Positions 54,250-64,000 of a stretch of 64,000 bases of DNA are shown in pieces. Made by a program: the position numbers and the translations under genes. The notes beneath the pieces were generated by a model, which worked only from the letters and a program-made list of their open reading frames with translations, was not told where the DNA came from and did no database searches. Numbering within the stretch: the first letter of the stretch is position 1; each line of letters starts with the position of its first letter. The stretch is from Nilaparvata lugens (lineage: Eukaryota; Arthropoda; Insecta; Hemiptera; Delphacidae): positions 19,123,916 through 19,187,915 of the forward strand of contig NC_052506.1 in the NCBI RefSeq assembly GCF_014356525.2, read 5' to 3'.

Positions 54250-55578
54250 TATGTATTTTTCATGGGAATTTTGTGGGATTTAGGGATTCCTTTAGTGCGA
54301 TCTTCATAAGAAGAAGCGTCAGAGTTTATATGGGTAGGATGACAAATCTCATTGAATGCGTCGCGTTTCTCACACTGATGAATAGAACGAATTAAGCAAA
54401 ATATTGTTCATAGATAAACTTGGTGGAAAATTATTATGATTAGGGTTCTTGTTCAATAAAAGATTTCGCCAAAGTATACGTCTTACATTAGAAAATTTTG
54501 TGGAAAGGGATTTGTTGATAAATTTAATCTACTGCAGTATTATCAAAAACATTTGGCAGAAAACTATGATTCACTACATGTTATAATGAAAATGTAAAAT
54601 TCGTCTTTTTCAATTTTGAAAATGTGTAATAAATTCCAACAGAACCAGTGAAATGTCATGTTGAAGAAACGATGAAGTTTTAGAAGATGAGGCGAAATTG
54701 TATCAACTCTCATTTTATAATTACATTTTCGATAATTATTAGAAATGTTTGCCTCGGTAGTTCATGATAATATGAATAATGGCAGGTGAAATATTTACCT
54801 TGACAATACAGTTTTGAGAAATGTGATTTTTTAACTCAATTGTCGAGTTTTTAGTGTCTGAGTTATGTAGTTGCAATGTGTTGTAATGTTTTGGAACAGT
54901 ATTGCTTTGTTTAAAATCGATGAATAAGAATGAAAATGAAATTTAGTGAACTTGTTTAAGATTATAGTTTTTAGAAGTATGTATAAGAAACATTAAATAG
55001 AAATATCAACTATTTAAACCTATCTATGAGCAGCTCTTTCTTCAGAGGCATTTTATTACACTGGATTGTGATAAGCTCGGTGATCAAAAATAGTTCTACA
55101 AAACGGAGGAGTCATTCGTTATCTCAGTTTAGAAAACCAATTCCGCTTGTTCTAATTAGTTTCGTAGTCCAGGAAATCGAAACTGAATTTTGATTATGTT
55201 GTTGGAATAATAATTATATTGTTTCCTCTAGATTTATCGACTTGAGTGATAGGTGATCAATACATTTATAAATTTCTAACTGGTTTGTAAAATACGGTAC
55301 TCAAACAAAGTAATTCTACGTTAGGCCTATTTCTGAAAAGTTATCAAAGTAAGATGTAGGAATTTCAAAAATATTGCAATACAAACATACAATATACTAT
55401 AGAAGAGACTATCTGATTGAATACGAAAGGAAATCGCGTTTTTCCTGCAGATATTATTTAATTCTGCAAATAGGATTATCATCCGCTGTCCCTTATAAAT
55501 TTCTTCGACTATAGATACCCGTTGGATATATTGGTATTTTTCTCGTCCAATTTCCTTGAGTCTTGTACAGAAACCTTG
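54250..55578. other. AT-rich intergenic sequence
   Basis: Nothing supportable. Confidence 0.45.
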
Positions 55579-55588
55579 GAAGATTTCC
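55579..55588. repeat. Direct repeat flanking the hAT element (left)
   Basis: gaagatttcc, repeated at 59099-59108. hAT elements make 8-bp duplications; eight of these ten bases could be the true duplication. Confidence 0.75.
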
Positions 55589-56163
55589 ATAGGCGCCGAC
55601 TTGTCAAAATTATTGGGGGGGCCCTAACCGGGTGGTCCGCCAACCCCCCCCCCCCAACAAATTTTTTTTAAATTTATAAGGCCTAGAAATGCTTTATTTA
55701 ACTACTGGTATAAAATATTTTTCAAAAAGTCAAATTTATGGAAGAAAAAAGCTTACTTCTTTCTATTTATTAAAAATACAGAGAGTATGAAGAATAAATT
55801 ACTGTATTTAACCCAATATGTATATATACATATTGATTGGTTGGCCAATGTCCCTAAATCATGGACCAATTTTGAATTTATAAGACCTAAAACGCTGTAT
55901 TTAATTATGCAGTATAAAGAATATAGGCAGAAACAAATCACATTTTACTCTTTCACACTAAAATAAAATAAAAATGAGCAAAATTAATGAACTAAAAATA
56001 GCATAAAGAATATCTAATATTACTCGAAAAGCCAAATTTTCAGAAGATAAAAAGCCTAGGTCTACTTACTTAAAATACAGAGAGTATGAAGAATAAAATA
56101 ATTACTGTATTTAATTCAGTTTAACTTACATACATATCCATTGATTGGCCAATGTCCTTCTCC

Positions 56164-58338
56164 TTATACCATTGAAAAAGTATGCCTTCTGAGTTCATTG
56201 CTGCTTATAAACTCGTTCATCACCGTGCTCAAGTGAACTTCGTCCAGGACATCACGGTGGGCGTGAAGGACTGCTAAATTGTTCAGCCGTTTCTGTCCCA
56301 TTGTTGATCTCAGATACGTCTTCAGTCGACGGAGTGCACTAAAAGAGCGTTCTGCCGTTGCCGACGAAATTGGCACTACTTGAAGAAGCTTGATCACTTT
56401 AACCACTTCTGACAGCATTTTTTTAATGGCTGGCTCTTGTGAAAGATATTTCCTTACATCACGCATTGATTTCATTTTTAAATTATTTTGCCTATTAATA
56501 TCGGCTAACATGTTTAGATGTATTTGCAACCTTTCAACATCCAGGTCATTTTTAAAAAAATCTTTCGACTGTTCGAAACTTGAACCTTCTTCGTTCGCCA
56601 CTAACACACTCAAAAACTCTTTTTCGACCGCAACGAGCCGCGACAAGCCCGTGGACTCAAAGCGTTCTTTGATGCAAGATCGCACCGTTTCACACACCTC
56701 GATGTAGAGAGCTTTGAAGTAGTCCTTTGGGGTGTTGAAGTTATGTGGTGAGCTGGCTCCGTCGTTTTCATATCTATTTGGAACGCGCCGTTTCCTTGGA
56801 ATCACAGGCTCTTCTACTTGTGAAAATTTGTTTTTTAAGCACGACTTCCAAAACTCCTCAAAGCCATCTCGCTTATCATCTAAAATGCTAATCAATCCTT
56901 TAAACATGCCTTCCACTTCAGTTACACTTAGATGAGGGCTCTGAATGTTTTCGTTAACTTCTTCTACTACGTTCATTACATGGCAATATAAATTCAAAAA
57001 TAAATAAGTCCTGAACAGTATCATAGATTCAAGAAAACCCGCACATTTATAACCTGCTTCAGTTTTGTCTGTTGAGGAAAATATCTCAAAAAACTGTAGG
57101 AGATCTTCATAGTTTTTCAAAATCCTCTGTATACTTGAAGCTCGCATTGTCCATCGGGTCGGGCAAAGTGGTCGAAGATTGGCTTGATCATTTTCACTTT
57201 CGAGGCGTATGTTTCTAAATAAATTGATTCTTTTGTTAGATTCCTTAACTGTATTTATTAGATCTTTGGCTAAGGCCATAACATCCCTCATGCATGGGAG
57301 GCAAGAAAGGCTGTCCTGCACTGCTAAGTTCAAACTATGGGCTGTACAGTGCACGTAGTGTGCCTGGGGCTGAATATCCAAAAGTAACTTTTGCAGGCCT
57401 TTAAATCTTCCTCTCATGTTTGCCGCTCCATCATAGCACTGTCCTCTCAATTTTTCAATAGGTAAATTAAGCCGCGCAAAAATGTCCTTAACAATTTTGA
57501 AAAGAGTTTGTGCTTCGGTATTAGGAGTCTCATATAAACCAATAAAGTCTTCATTGATTATTAAATCGTCACTTACAGTTCGAACACAAAATGACACTTG
57601 CTCATGAATCGATATATCACTTGTTTCGTCCACAATAATTGAAAAGTGTTCACTATTCTTGATTTTATCTAGCACTGAGCGCACAACAGATTTGCCCAAT
57701 ATATCAATTATCTCATTTTGAACGTCATGTGAGATCCATTTATACCCAGAACGCCCCAACCAGTCTTTTAACTCAGGAACGTCTTTTTTCCTAAGTTCTA
57801 GCAATTGCAAAAAATTTGAGTTAATATCTTCATGTCCTCTTATGGCCAAACCTTGCCGGCAAAGGTACTTAACTGTTGTAAAAATAATTTCAAGAGCCAA
57901 ACGGGCTTTCTTCATGTCACTGTTCAATTGATCATTTAATTGAGCGGCTACACTTGGTTTTGCTAAAGATGAAAGTTTTAAAACTCCTTCCTTATGCACA
58001 GACGTATTTTCATGAGTACGAAATTTGTCCAATCCCTTTTTCCAGTTAGAAAAACCAACAGTAGTAAACGCATCTTCTTTCTTGGTAGTCAATTGGAGAA
58101 GGCCCTTGGCCTCTGCCTCTTTGCAGGTCTGACAAAAAACTTTATCCATTGTTGCGTCATATTGTAACCATTTATATTTAGTCACCCAAGACTTCTGGAA
58201 CGATCTTCCTCCAATAGGCTTGTCATTAGGTTTTGTATTTTGCTGTGAAAAGCTCACGCCTGATGTTGAAGCAGTTGTTTCGACATTTGCCGGGGTTGCA
58301 GTGTCAATGCGAGGCTTCTTAGTGATGAATTTATCCAT
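56164..58338 (-). CDS. hAT-type transposase (TTF zinc finger, DUF4371, hAT dimerisation domain), 724 residues
   Basis: An uninterrupted frame from the ATG (58336-58338) to the stop at 56164-56166. Domains: an N-terminal basic, Ser/Thr-rich tail; a BED/TTF-like zinc finger with C69-x2-C72 and H109-x5-H115 and the typical KWLxYDxxxxKVFCQTC; a DUF4371-type RNase-H core, about 130-350, with IIVDETSD (Asp237), CYDGAANMRG (Asp303) and HCTAHSLNL (330-338); CPTRW (392-396); and a C-terminal dimerisation domain with ISSATAERSFSALRRLKTYL (Glu663) near 655-700. The DDE-type triad fits Asp237, Asp303, Glu663. This is the ZMYM/'52-kDa repressor of the inhibitor of the protein kinase'-like group of hAT transposases. 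It would cut at the terminal repeats that enclose it. All motif residues I look for are present. An annotator might list it as a zinc finger MYM-type host gene; the flanking repeats make that unlikely. Confidence 0.93.
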   Translation of the reverse strand: MDKFITKKPRIDTATPANVETTASTSGVSFSQQNTKPNDKPIGGRSFQKSWVTKYKWLQYDATMDKVFCQTCKEAEAKGLLQLTTKKEDAFTTVGFSNWKKGLDKFRTHENTSVHKEGVLKLSSLAKPSVAAQLNDQLNSDMKKARLALEIIFTTVKYLCRQGLAIRGHEDINSNFLQLLELRKKDVPELKDWLGRSGYKWISHDVQNEIIDILGKSVVRSVLDKIKNSEHFSIIVDETSDISIHEQVSFCVRTVSDDLIINEDFIGLYETPNTEAQTLFKIVKDIFARLNLPIEKLRGQCYDGAANMRGRFKGLQKLLLDIQPQAHYVHCTAHSLNLAVQDSLSCLPCMRDVMALAKDLINTVKESNKRINLFRNIRLESENDQANLRPLCPTRWTMRASSIQRILKNYEDLLQFFEIFSSTDKTEAGYKCAGFLESMILFRTYLFLNLYCHVMNVVEEVNENIQSPHLSVTEVEGMFKGLISILDDKRDGFEEFWKSCLKNKFSQVEEPVIPRKRRVPNRYENDGASSPHNFNTPKDYFKALYIEVCETVRSCIKERFESTGLSRLVAVEKEFLSVLVANEEGSSFEQSKDFFKNDLDVERLQIHLNMLADINRQNNLKMKSMRDVRKYLSQEPAIKKMLSEVVKVIKLLQVVPISSATAERSFSALRRLKTYLRSTMGQKRLNNLAVLHAHRDVLDEVHLSTVMNEFISSNELRRHTFSMV

Positions 58339-58559
58339 TATAGGCTACAAAAAAAATCACTAATGCAGAAGCCGACAAAATAAACACTTACTCTAAAAAC
58401 ACTACATACTGTGCACAATTCTAACAATTGCAGCCCTAACAACACGTCAACACATGAAATTAGGTTATACGCGAACGCGACCGTGTCATAACTCACTTGA
58501 CAAGCAAGAAGCAACTAGCCAACTATCACAACTACACAACACAAGACAGACTAGAATGC

Positions 58560-58641
58560 AGTGTGTCCAGCCCGGGAAAAATTAAGTACTAATTATCAAA
58601 ATATCCCTCGCAAAATGTACTACGGCTGGACACACTGCTAG
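58560..58641. repeat. Short inverted repeat inside the hAT 5' region
   Basis: cagtgtgtccagcc (about 58559-58572) and its inverse ggctggacacactg (about 58624-58637), about 50 bp apart. It lies upstream of the transposase start. Confidence 0.7.
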
Positions 58642-59098
58642 AGTGAGTGCAGGAGCAGTGGCGCAATTTTTGGCATGAGTGTGCGGGGAGGGGTGGGTTG
58701 TTTGACTTACCGGGTCGTCGCCCTCTACGCCTTCTAGACAATAACAATAACAAGTAGACAATAACAATAACAGTGGTTCGCGTCGCAGCACAGTTCCAAA
58801 TTCTTATAACTATCTATGACTCCCCTTACCCTCATGCTTCAACACTCATCTCTTTGGCTAAACTTACTCAGTTTTACATCGTATTAAGTTCGTAAAAGCA
58901 CAACACAGTATGACATTGTGTTGAGAGTAATTGGTTTAGTACTGTTTAAAGAGTTTATAGTAGCGTATCACGCGATGCTTTAAACTTACAAGCAAAATGT
59001 AATTATCCTTCTCAACAAATTATTGGGGGGGCTCCGCCCCCTCAACTAAATTTTTGGGGGGGCTCGAGCCCCTTGGGCCCCATGGAGTCGGCGCCTAT

Positions 59099-59108
59099 GA
59101 AGATTTCC
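59099..59108. repeat. Direct repeat flanking the hAT element (right)
   Basis: gaagatttcc, same as 55579-55588. Confidence 0.75.
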
Positions 59109-60360
59109 AAGTAAAACTATTGAGATGTAGCCAAAAGAAATAGAGATTTTTCCAAGAACTAAAAGTTTTCAAAGTTTTACTGCTTACTGCACATCGAGTT
59201 GCCAGCAGTTTTGGACTAGAGATACAGCATCTTGTAACGAAACATTCTGATGATAATTCAAGTTTCTGTTGACGTCAGAAGTTTCTTAACAGAATTATCA
59301 AAAATTCGTTGGCGAAAAAATCAGGGTTCTCATATCTAGGTATTCTTTGTATCTTTCTGACTTGGTTATTTACTTCTTTACTGGCATTGATTAGATACTT
59401 TGCAAGTTTATTAAGCATTAAATGATTTCTATATTTGTTTCACCAACTCTTTTTGAAAATTGTGACGTCATTATTGATAAGCTTGTTTAAAAGTAGTAAA
59501 CAAGAGTTACATTTCAAATCTAATCATAACTATTGCTGAGATTAAGAATATTTAAATATATAGGTCATTTGAATTATTTAGAGTCGATACTTTGTGTTTG
59601 CGATATTTTATTGGAATTGATCCAATATTGATACTTGATTCTTCAATAAAGTGTGTCAAAATCATTCAAATTATGACTCCTTATTTAATCAAAATCGGCT
59701 GATATACTGTATTTATTTTGAGAATATGAAGTTAACTAAATAATATGGGTTTTGGATGAATTATTTTCAATAAATTGTTTCTAAAAATGACGTTGAACTG
59801 TTGATTCGCTTGTTAGAAATAGTAATAACTAATTAGATATCATCATAAATCTTGAAATCAACAAAATTTGCTTGTTTTATTGTTGTAAAAAATTTCTTTA
59901 TGTTCAACGTAAGTTGTATGCATTCATTGAAATTTCAAATTATTCATTCATTCATTCTCATTGTTATTTCATCCCATTTTATTCCAATTCTGACAACAAA
60001 TATTAAATATTGGTCCTTAATGAGCAATCATATATATCTATTGAGTCACAATATTCATTTAATCATTCACTCGGCTACTTTTCTGTTCTAAACACAAATT
60101 AAAAACATTTTTTCAGTATTAAATATTATTTGTATCGGTCATTTACGGATGAACTTGATTGATTAAGTGGATACTGTTCCCTGTTGTAGACACAAAAACA
60201 CGTTAGATCTAAAGCCTGTGGTCAAGTGATGGCGAAGGATCAATGATCCTTGCATCCGCGGGATAGAGAAAAATAAAATAATTTTCTTGCAAGGAGTTGT
60301 TGGCCCTTCGAAGGTCGTTCGTCTGTATCGTAGTCGTTCCTTTTGAAGAGGGGAAGTTGG
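59109..60360. other. AT-rich intergenic sequence
   Basis: No supportable feature. Confidence 0.45.
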
Positions 60361-60364
60361 TGAT

Positions 60365-60590
60365 CTGTTATAATAGCGAGAGCGAGTGAGAGGGCCGAGC
60401 GCTCTCTCTCTATCTATCCTCATCGTCGTCATCCTCACCACTCCTCTGCTTTTGCTTTGCTTTGGTTCCGTGGTAGTTTAGTTTTGTTGAACGCTGGGAA
60501 GTGGGAAGAAGGCAGGCAAACGTGCCTTCCCGTCCGTTGTTCGTTCGCTCGCCATTTCAGTCTCCCTCTTTGTTAAACTACATACATGTA
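60365..60590 (+). promoter_or_regulatory. CpG-rich first-exon/promoter candidate 1
   Basis: CG-rich with gagagcgagtgagagggccg and a run of ctct/tatc. Further on, ttgttcgttcgctcgccatt leads to a consensus donor, tacat|gtaagt (GT at 60589-60590). There is no long ORF, so this would be 5' UTR. A minus-strand ORF of 92 codons (60163-60441) crosses it and looks like a shadow. Confidence 0.4.
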
Positions 60591-60799
60591 AGTCGCTTCA
60601 TTTTCTACTATTCTACTGATATTTTTCGTATTTGTGGTGTTGGATTTGTTTTGACCATGTGAATGCATCTTTTGTGAACTATTTATGCCGTCTGGGTCTA
60701 GGTCAATAACTTGTAGGCGCACACTCTCAGCCCATACTATCTCCATCGTCTATCATTAACCTCTGCCCACTAGTAAACTTGCTACCGACGACCGTTTTG

Positions 60800-61060
60800 C
60801 GATTATTCTGGTTTGGCATTTTGGTTTGGTGTGCCAGAAAGGTTTATTTTGAATGCTAGACTAGGCGAAGGCGAGTGGCCGAGCGAGTGTGACGTTTGTT
60901 TATCGATCTTTGTGCTCGCAGCTCGCACAATCCAAGATGGCGGCCAGTGTGCGTCGGCCGAAGCCTCGACCTTCGCCAGTTTTAGTTTAGCCTGACTGGT
61001 TTGCCTCTAGTTCAGTTCAGTTCGTTATTCTCAGTGGCGATTTGAATCGGCTCATTTCCG
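60800..61060 (+). promoter_or_regulatory. CpG-rich first-exon/promoter candidate 2
   Basis: GC-rich with gcgaaggcgagtggccgagc and caagatggcggcc, a YY1/Pho-like site as found near many metazoan start sites. It ends in donor ttccg|gtgaga at 61061. The ATG inside caagATGgcggcc opens only a 15-codon frame before a stop. It is probably an alternative 5' UTR exon of the gene whose next exon is at 62840. Confidence 0.42.
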
Positions 61061-62839
61061 GTGAGATATTCCATTAGCTCTTTTAAACGTTCACATACTT
61101 TTTGCAGTAAGGTTACTGAATTATTTAATCTATCCGTAAGTTTAGGGTTAATGACCTCAATTCGTGTCTCTGGTCCTACTGTAGTCAAGCGATCTTTAGT
61201 GGATTTCGACCCGGTTATTCAATAATCAAAGTCGTCATATTGATACTAATATTATTATGATTATCTTTGACTTTCTCTGATTCGTAAGCCTAGAAAGTAG
61301 TCTCGTAGCCTAGAAAGCATTTTCAATAATTCTATCCATTATTACCCTCGTGGTATCTGTCAACAAGGAATGATTCACCTTACTACTTTTGATGTTGATG
61401 ATTTATCTCTTGAGTTAGAATGAACTTAATATTTTATCTTATCACAAACACAATCAAATCATCATTAAGCTTATTGTCTGCTTCGTTATTATGAGAGCTT
61501 TCATTGATCTATTTGATTAGATAACTCCTTATTCAATATTTTTGGGTGTAATAATCAAAATATTGCTCAACCCCTTACAACCTAACGACTAGACGCATTT
61601 AACAGGAAAATAGTGGCTGGAAAAGAGATTTGAGTGATTACACAGATTATAATGTGATCAATTTGGATAATTATATAAGTTTCTAATGTGCTGTACATCG
61701 TAATAAAATACTCTTCAAATATCTGTGGTGCAGGAGAAACTAGGTATTTTACACTTGATGCATTTAGAAGTGTGAAAACAATGTTGCAGTCACAAACTGC
61801 AGTTGTGAATGCTGATTGCAGTCTTTATAGTTTGAACAAGTCATGAAGGTCTGTCTGTCTGTTTGGTGTGACTTGAAAACTAAAATCTCTGAGACATTGA
61901 CAATTTGTTATTGTTTTAAGATATCTGTCAGACTGTCAACACCATTTTCATCCAAGTCTTATCATTACTACTGTTAGTTCGTTAGGGATAATTAACTTGA
62001 AAACTTGTCAAACATATCATGAAAGATGTTTCTTCAATATGCATTACTATCTCTCAATCATGCCCAAAGTCTACTGTACTGTGAGCTACATGTTGCCTGA
62101 GGATAAATTACTAATTTTCCCATTGTCCTCTTCATGGTCTAATATTAAAATTTAAGATGGCTATGCGAATTTGCTAGCAGACCAAAAAGTTATTTCATGT
62201 ACAATTGTTCCAAAAAAATGTGGATAATTACTTTAATTTCATCCATCTAGAAAAATTGTATGCTATACTCTATACTATATTTAGATTGCCCCTTAATACT
62301 CTTACTATTGTTACAAAAATTTCTCTTGTGTCATGAACATTTTAGTTTATATTGTCACTCAATGAAAATGAGTCATCCAGCTCACTTGGATTCGAAATAA
62401 GCATTCATCACTATTAAAATTTAAATATTAATCAATCCATTCAGCATATTAATAGAATTTATTAAAAACATCGTATACAGTTTTAGCTGTACCGTCTTTA
62501 CAGTACCGTCTTGCGTATCAAATGGAAACTGGGCTCATTTGAATGAACTAATCTAAAAATCCAATCAACATTGAAAAATAAAACTCAAATGCTGCTTTCT
62601 ATTAAAAACAACCACCCCAGATCAGAGTCTTAGAACCGCCCCTGCTAGGGTAAATCATTTCTACTTACCTTACTTGTACTTGATTAATTATTGGTATTTT
62701 CTCTGTCAACTGTCACCTTTACAATTGAATGTTTTCTATTCATTCATTCATGTAATCAATTACAGTTATTGCATTTCAATTAGCTTTTTTATAAATGATT
62801 AAATTGCAGTTTTTTAATAGAGTTTGTGTTGTGTTTCAG
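61061..62839 (+). other. Presumed intron between the first-exon candidates and the 62840 exon
   Basis: AT-rich. No coding signal or defined repeat. Confidence 0.4.
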
Positions 62840-62953
62840 TCGTCATCAATAGTCCCTGGCGAGCGCATTGTTTATTGTGTCAGGGGTGGACACTCAAGCA
62901 ACAACGGACGGCACCAGAGGACTGGGGAGTGCTTCTCGTGTCTCGGGAGGAAG
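62840..62953 (+). CDS. Unrecognised 114-nt internal exon
   Basis: Bounded by acceptor gttgtgtttcag and donor GGAAG|gtaaac; GC-rich against its flanks. It is 38 codons exactly. Frame 1 reads SSSIVPGERIVYCVRGGHSS then NNGRHQRTGECFSCLGRK; a second frame (NSPWRAHCLLCQGWTL and on) is also open. I recognise neither, so it may equally be 5' UTR. It is probably part of the gene starting at 60.4-61 kb and continuing beyond the window. Confidence 0.45.
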
Positions 62954-64000
62954 GTAAACTGTCACACAAATATCAATTTTATTCAAATGAGTCGAGCAAA
63001 TGACACAAAATCCAGACGGACGTTCCAGAACTCAGACCATCTTTCTCTTTCATTTGGCTGTAATCTTACTAGGGTCTAGAGAGCCTAGACTCTTAGAGTC
63101 ATCCTCCCTCTGTGACGTAACTAATTGCATAAAATTTTACTATCTAAAGTCCGACAATATGAAAATTAAGTTACTCTTTATTAGGCTAAAATACCATTTC
63201 CAGTATTTTTAAACAGATTCGGATAAAAATTTATCAAATATCTAAAATTTAAAATATAATTTTCGTTGTGCGTATATTATTTTGAATCTGATTCAGAACA
63301 AATCTGTTAATTGAATGATTCATTAGAATACAATTTATCTATTTCTTTGTAGCCTACAATTTATGGGTGGAAATCAATTGAAGACGATTGAGAGCTGTTA
63401 TTTGTAGAGTAACATTCAATAAAAATAGATTAACCTACCATGAACTAAGGCGACATGAATGGGAATCGCAGAAATAAAATTCATATTTGAATTTAAAATG
63501 TACAATTTTCCCTCTGAATGTTTTTTGTAACTCTGCAACAGGCTCAATTTTGCTGTCAACGAATGTTAATATATTCGGTGATATTGAATTGTTGTATTTG
63601 AGTCATTTAAACTGTATCAGAAGTCGAAATTGATACGAAGCTAATGAGAGATTGACTCAGTTGAATTCTCAGACGTCCCTCTGGTTCAATGCCTTAAAAT
63701 ATGTTCTATTATTTCCAAATCATGTTTTTTATTCCACAAAATATCCACATTAACTTTTTTGCCATCTCTTGGCTAACGCCTAATTCGAATTGAGGTTCTT
63801 GTCTTGTTGAACAGTAGCGTTTCTTGTTCTATTTCCACTCTCAAATCAGTTTGATCTATTTTATGAAACATCTTGTAATTTGTGCAGATATTGATCAAGA
63901 CATTCATGTTTGAAGCATATTCATTGTTTACTGAAATGTTTGTGTTGAACGTTGGACAGATGAAGTGTCAATATCATATTAAAACATTTCATTTATGATA
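62954..64000. other. AT-rich sequence to the window end
   Basis: Presumed intron of the gene above. No further exon was recognised. Confidence 0.4.

Larger units (their letters stand above)
55589..59098 (-). mobile_element. hAT-superfamily DNA transposon, apparently full length (3.5 kb)
   Basis: The terminal inverted repeats ataggcgccgact (55589-55601) and agtcggcgcctat (59086-59098) are perfect over 13 bp. Subterminal G-runs (tattggggggg) occur near both ends, and the right end also has gggggctccgccccc. A single long transposase ORF lies inside on the minus strand. Terminal repeats, direct repeat and intact ORF together argue for a recent, possibly still mobile insertion. Confidence 0.88.

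Noticed and set aside
56390..56935. Plus-strand ORFs opposite the hAT transposase
   Set aside because: Shadows of an unbroken 724-codon gene with recognisable domains.
60163..60441. 92-codon minus-strand ORF
   Set aside because: Crosses the CpG-rich first-exon candidate, has no family match and is best explained by low stop-codon density there.
1..64000. CRISPR arrays, rRNA genes, bacterial operons
   Set aside because: No regularly spaced identical repeats, no rRNA signatures and a eukaryotic exon-intron layout throughout.

Overview
This window is AT-rich invertebrate nuclear DNA. Small GC-richer exons with canonical GT-AG introns sit in a sea of short fold-back elements and degraded transposons. 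The proteins that can be read (an arthropod-type TRP photoreceptor-class channel ending in GWL, a V-ATPase proteolipid exon, insect-type LINE and hAT proteins) point to an insect. The frequent 'taggccta' and 'taccgtac' words and the repeat style fit a hemipteran, perhaps a planthopper, but that assignment is inference.

The main gene is the 3' two-thirds of a transient receptor potential channel (trp, TRPC family) on the + strand. Thirteen exons between 5411 and 36125 join in frame into 937 residues, from the end of the ankyrin/zinc-site linker through S1-S6, the pore, the TRP box and the cytoplasmic tail to the stop. An Asp in the pore motif, ERAD-EWKFAR after S6 and a C-terminal GWL identify it as the trp paralogue rather than trpl or trp-gamma. 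The ankyrin-repeat exons are not in the window, although 5.4 kb lies upstream.

Left edge (1-5410): the N-terminus of a Dong/R4-like LINE on the - strand, butted against a (TTA)n microsatellite; one exon of a V-ATPase 21-kDa proteolipid (c'') gene on the - strand (1327-1621); and several miniature fold-back elements.

The trp introns (5.6-35 kb) hold a 5'-truncated RTE-type LINE with a 13-bp target-site duplication and a deleted catalytic motif, a roughly 1.7-kb long-inverted-repeat element, and at least six smaller hairpin elements.

From 36.1 to 55.5 kb no convincing gene was found. The stretch holds repeats, tandem duplications, fold-back copies, one possible small ORF and weak first-exon or promoter candidates. 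An apparently complete hAT-type transposon (55589-59098) follows, with an uninterrupted 724-codon transposase-like ORF on the - strand, 13-bp perfect terminal inverted repeats and a 10-bp flanking direct repeat. The right end (60.4-63 kb) looks like the 5' end of a second + strand gene, with two CpG-rich first-exon candidates and a 114-nt internal exon; its product could not be recognised.
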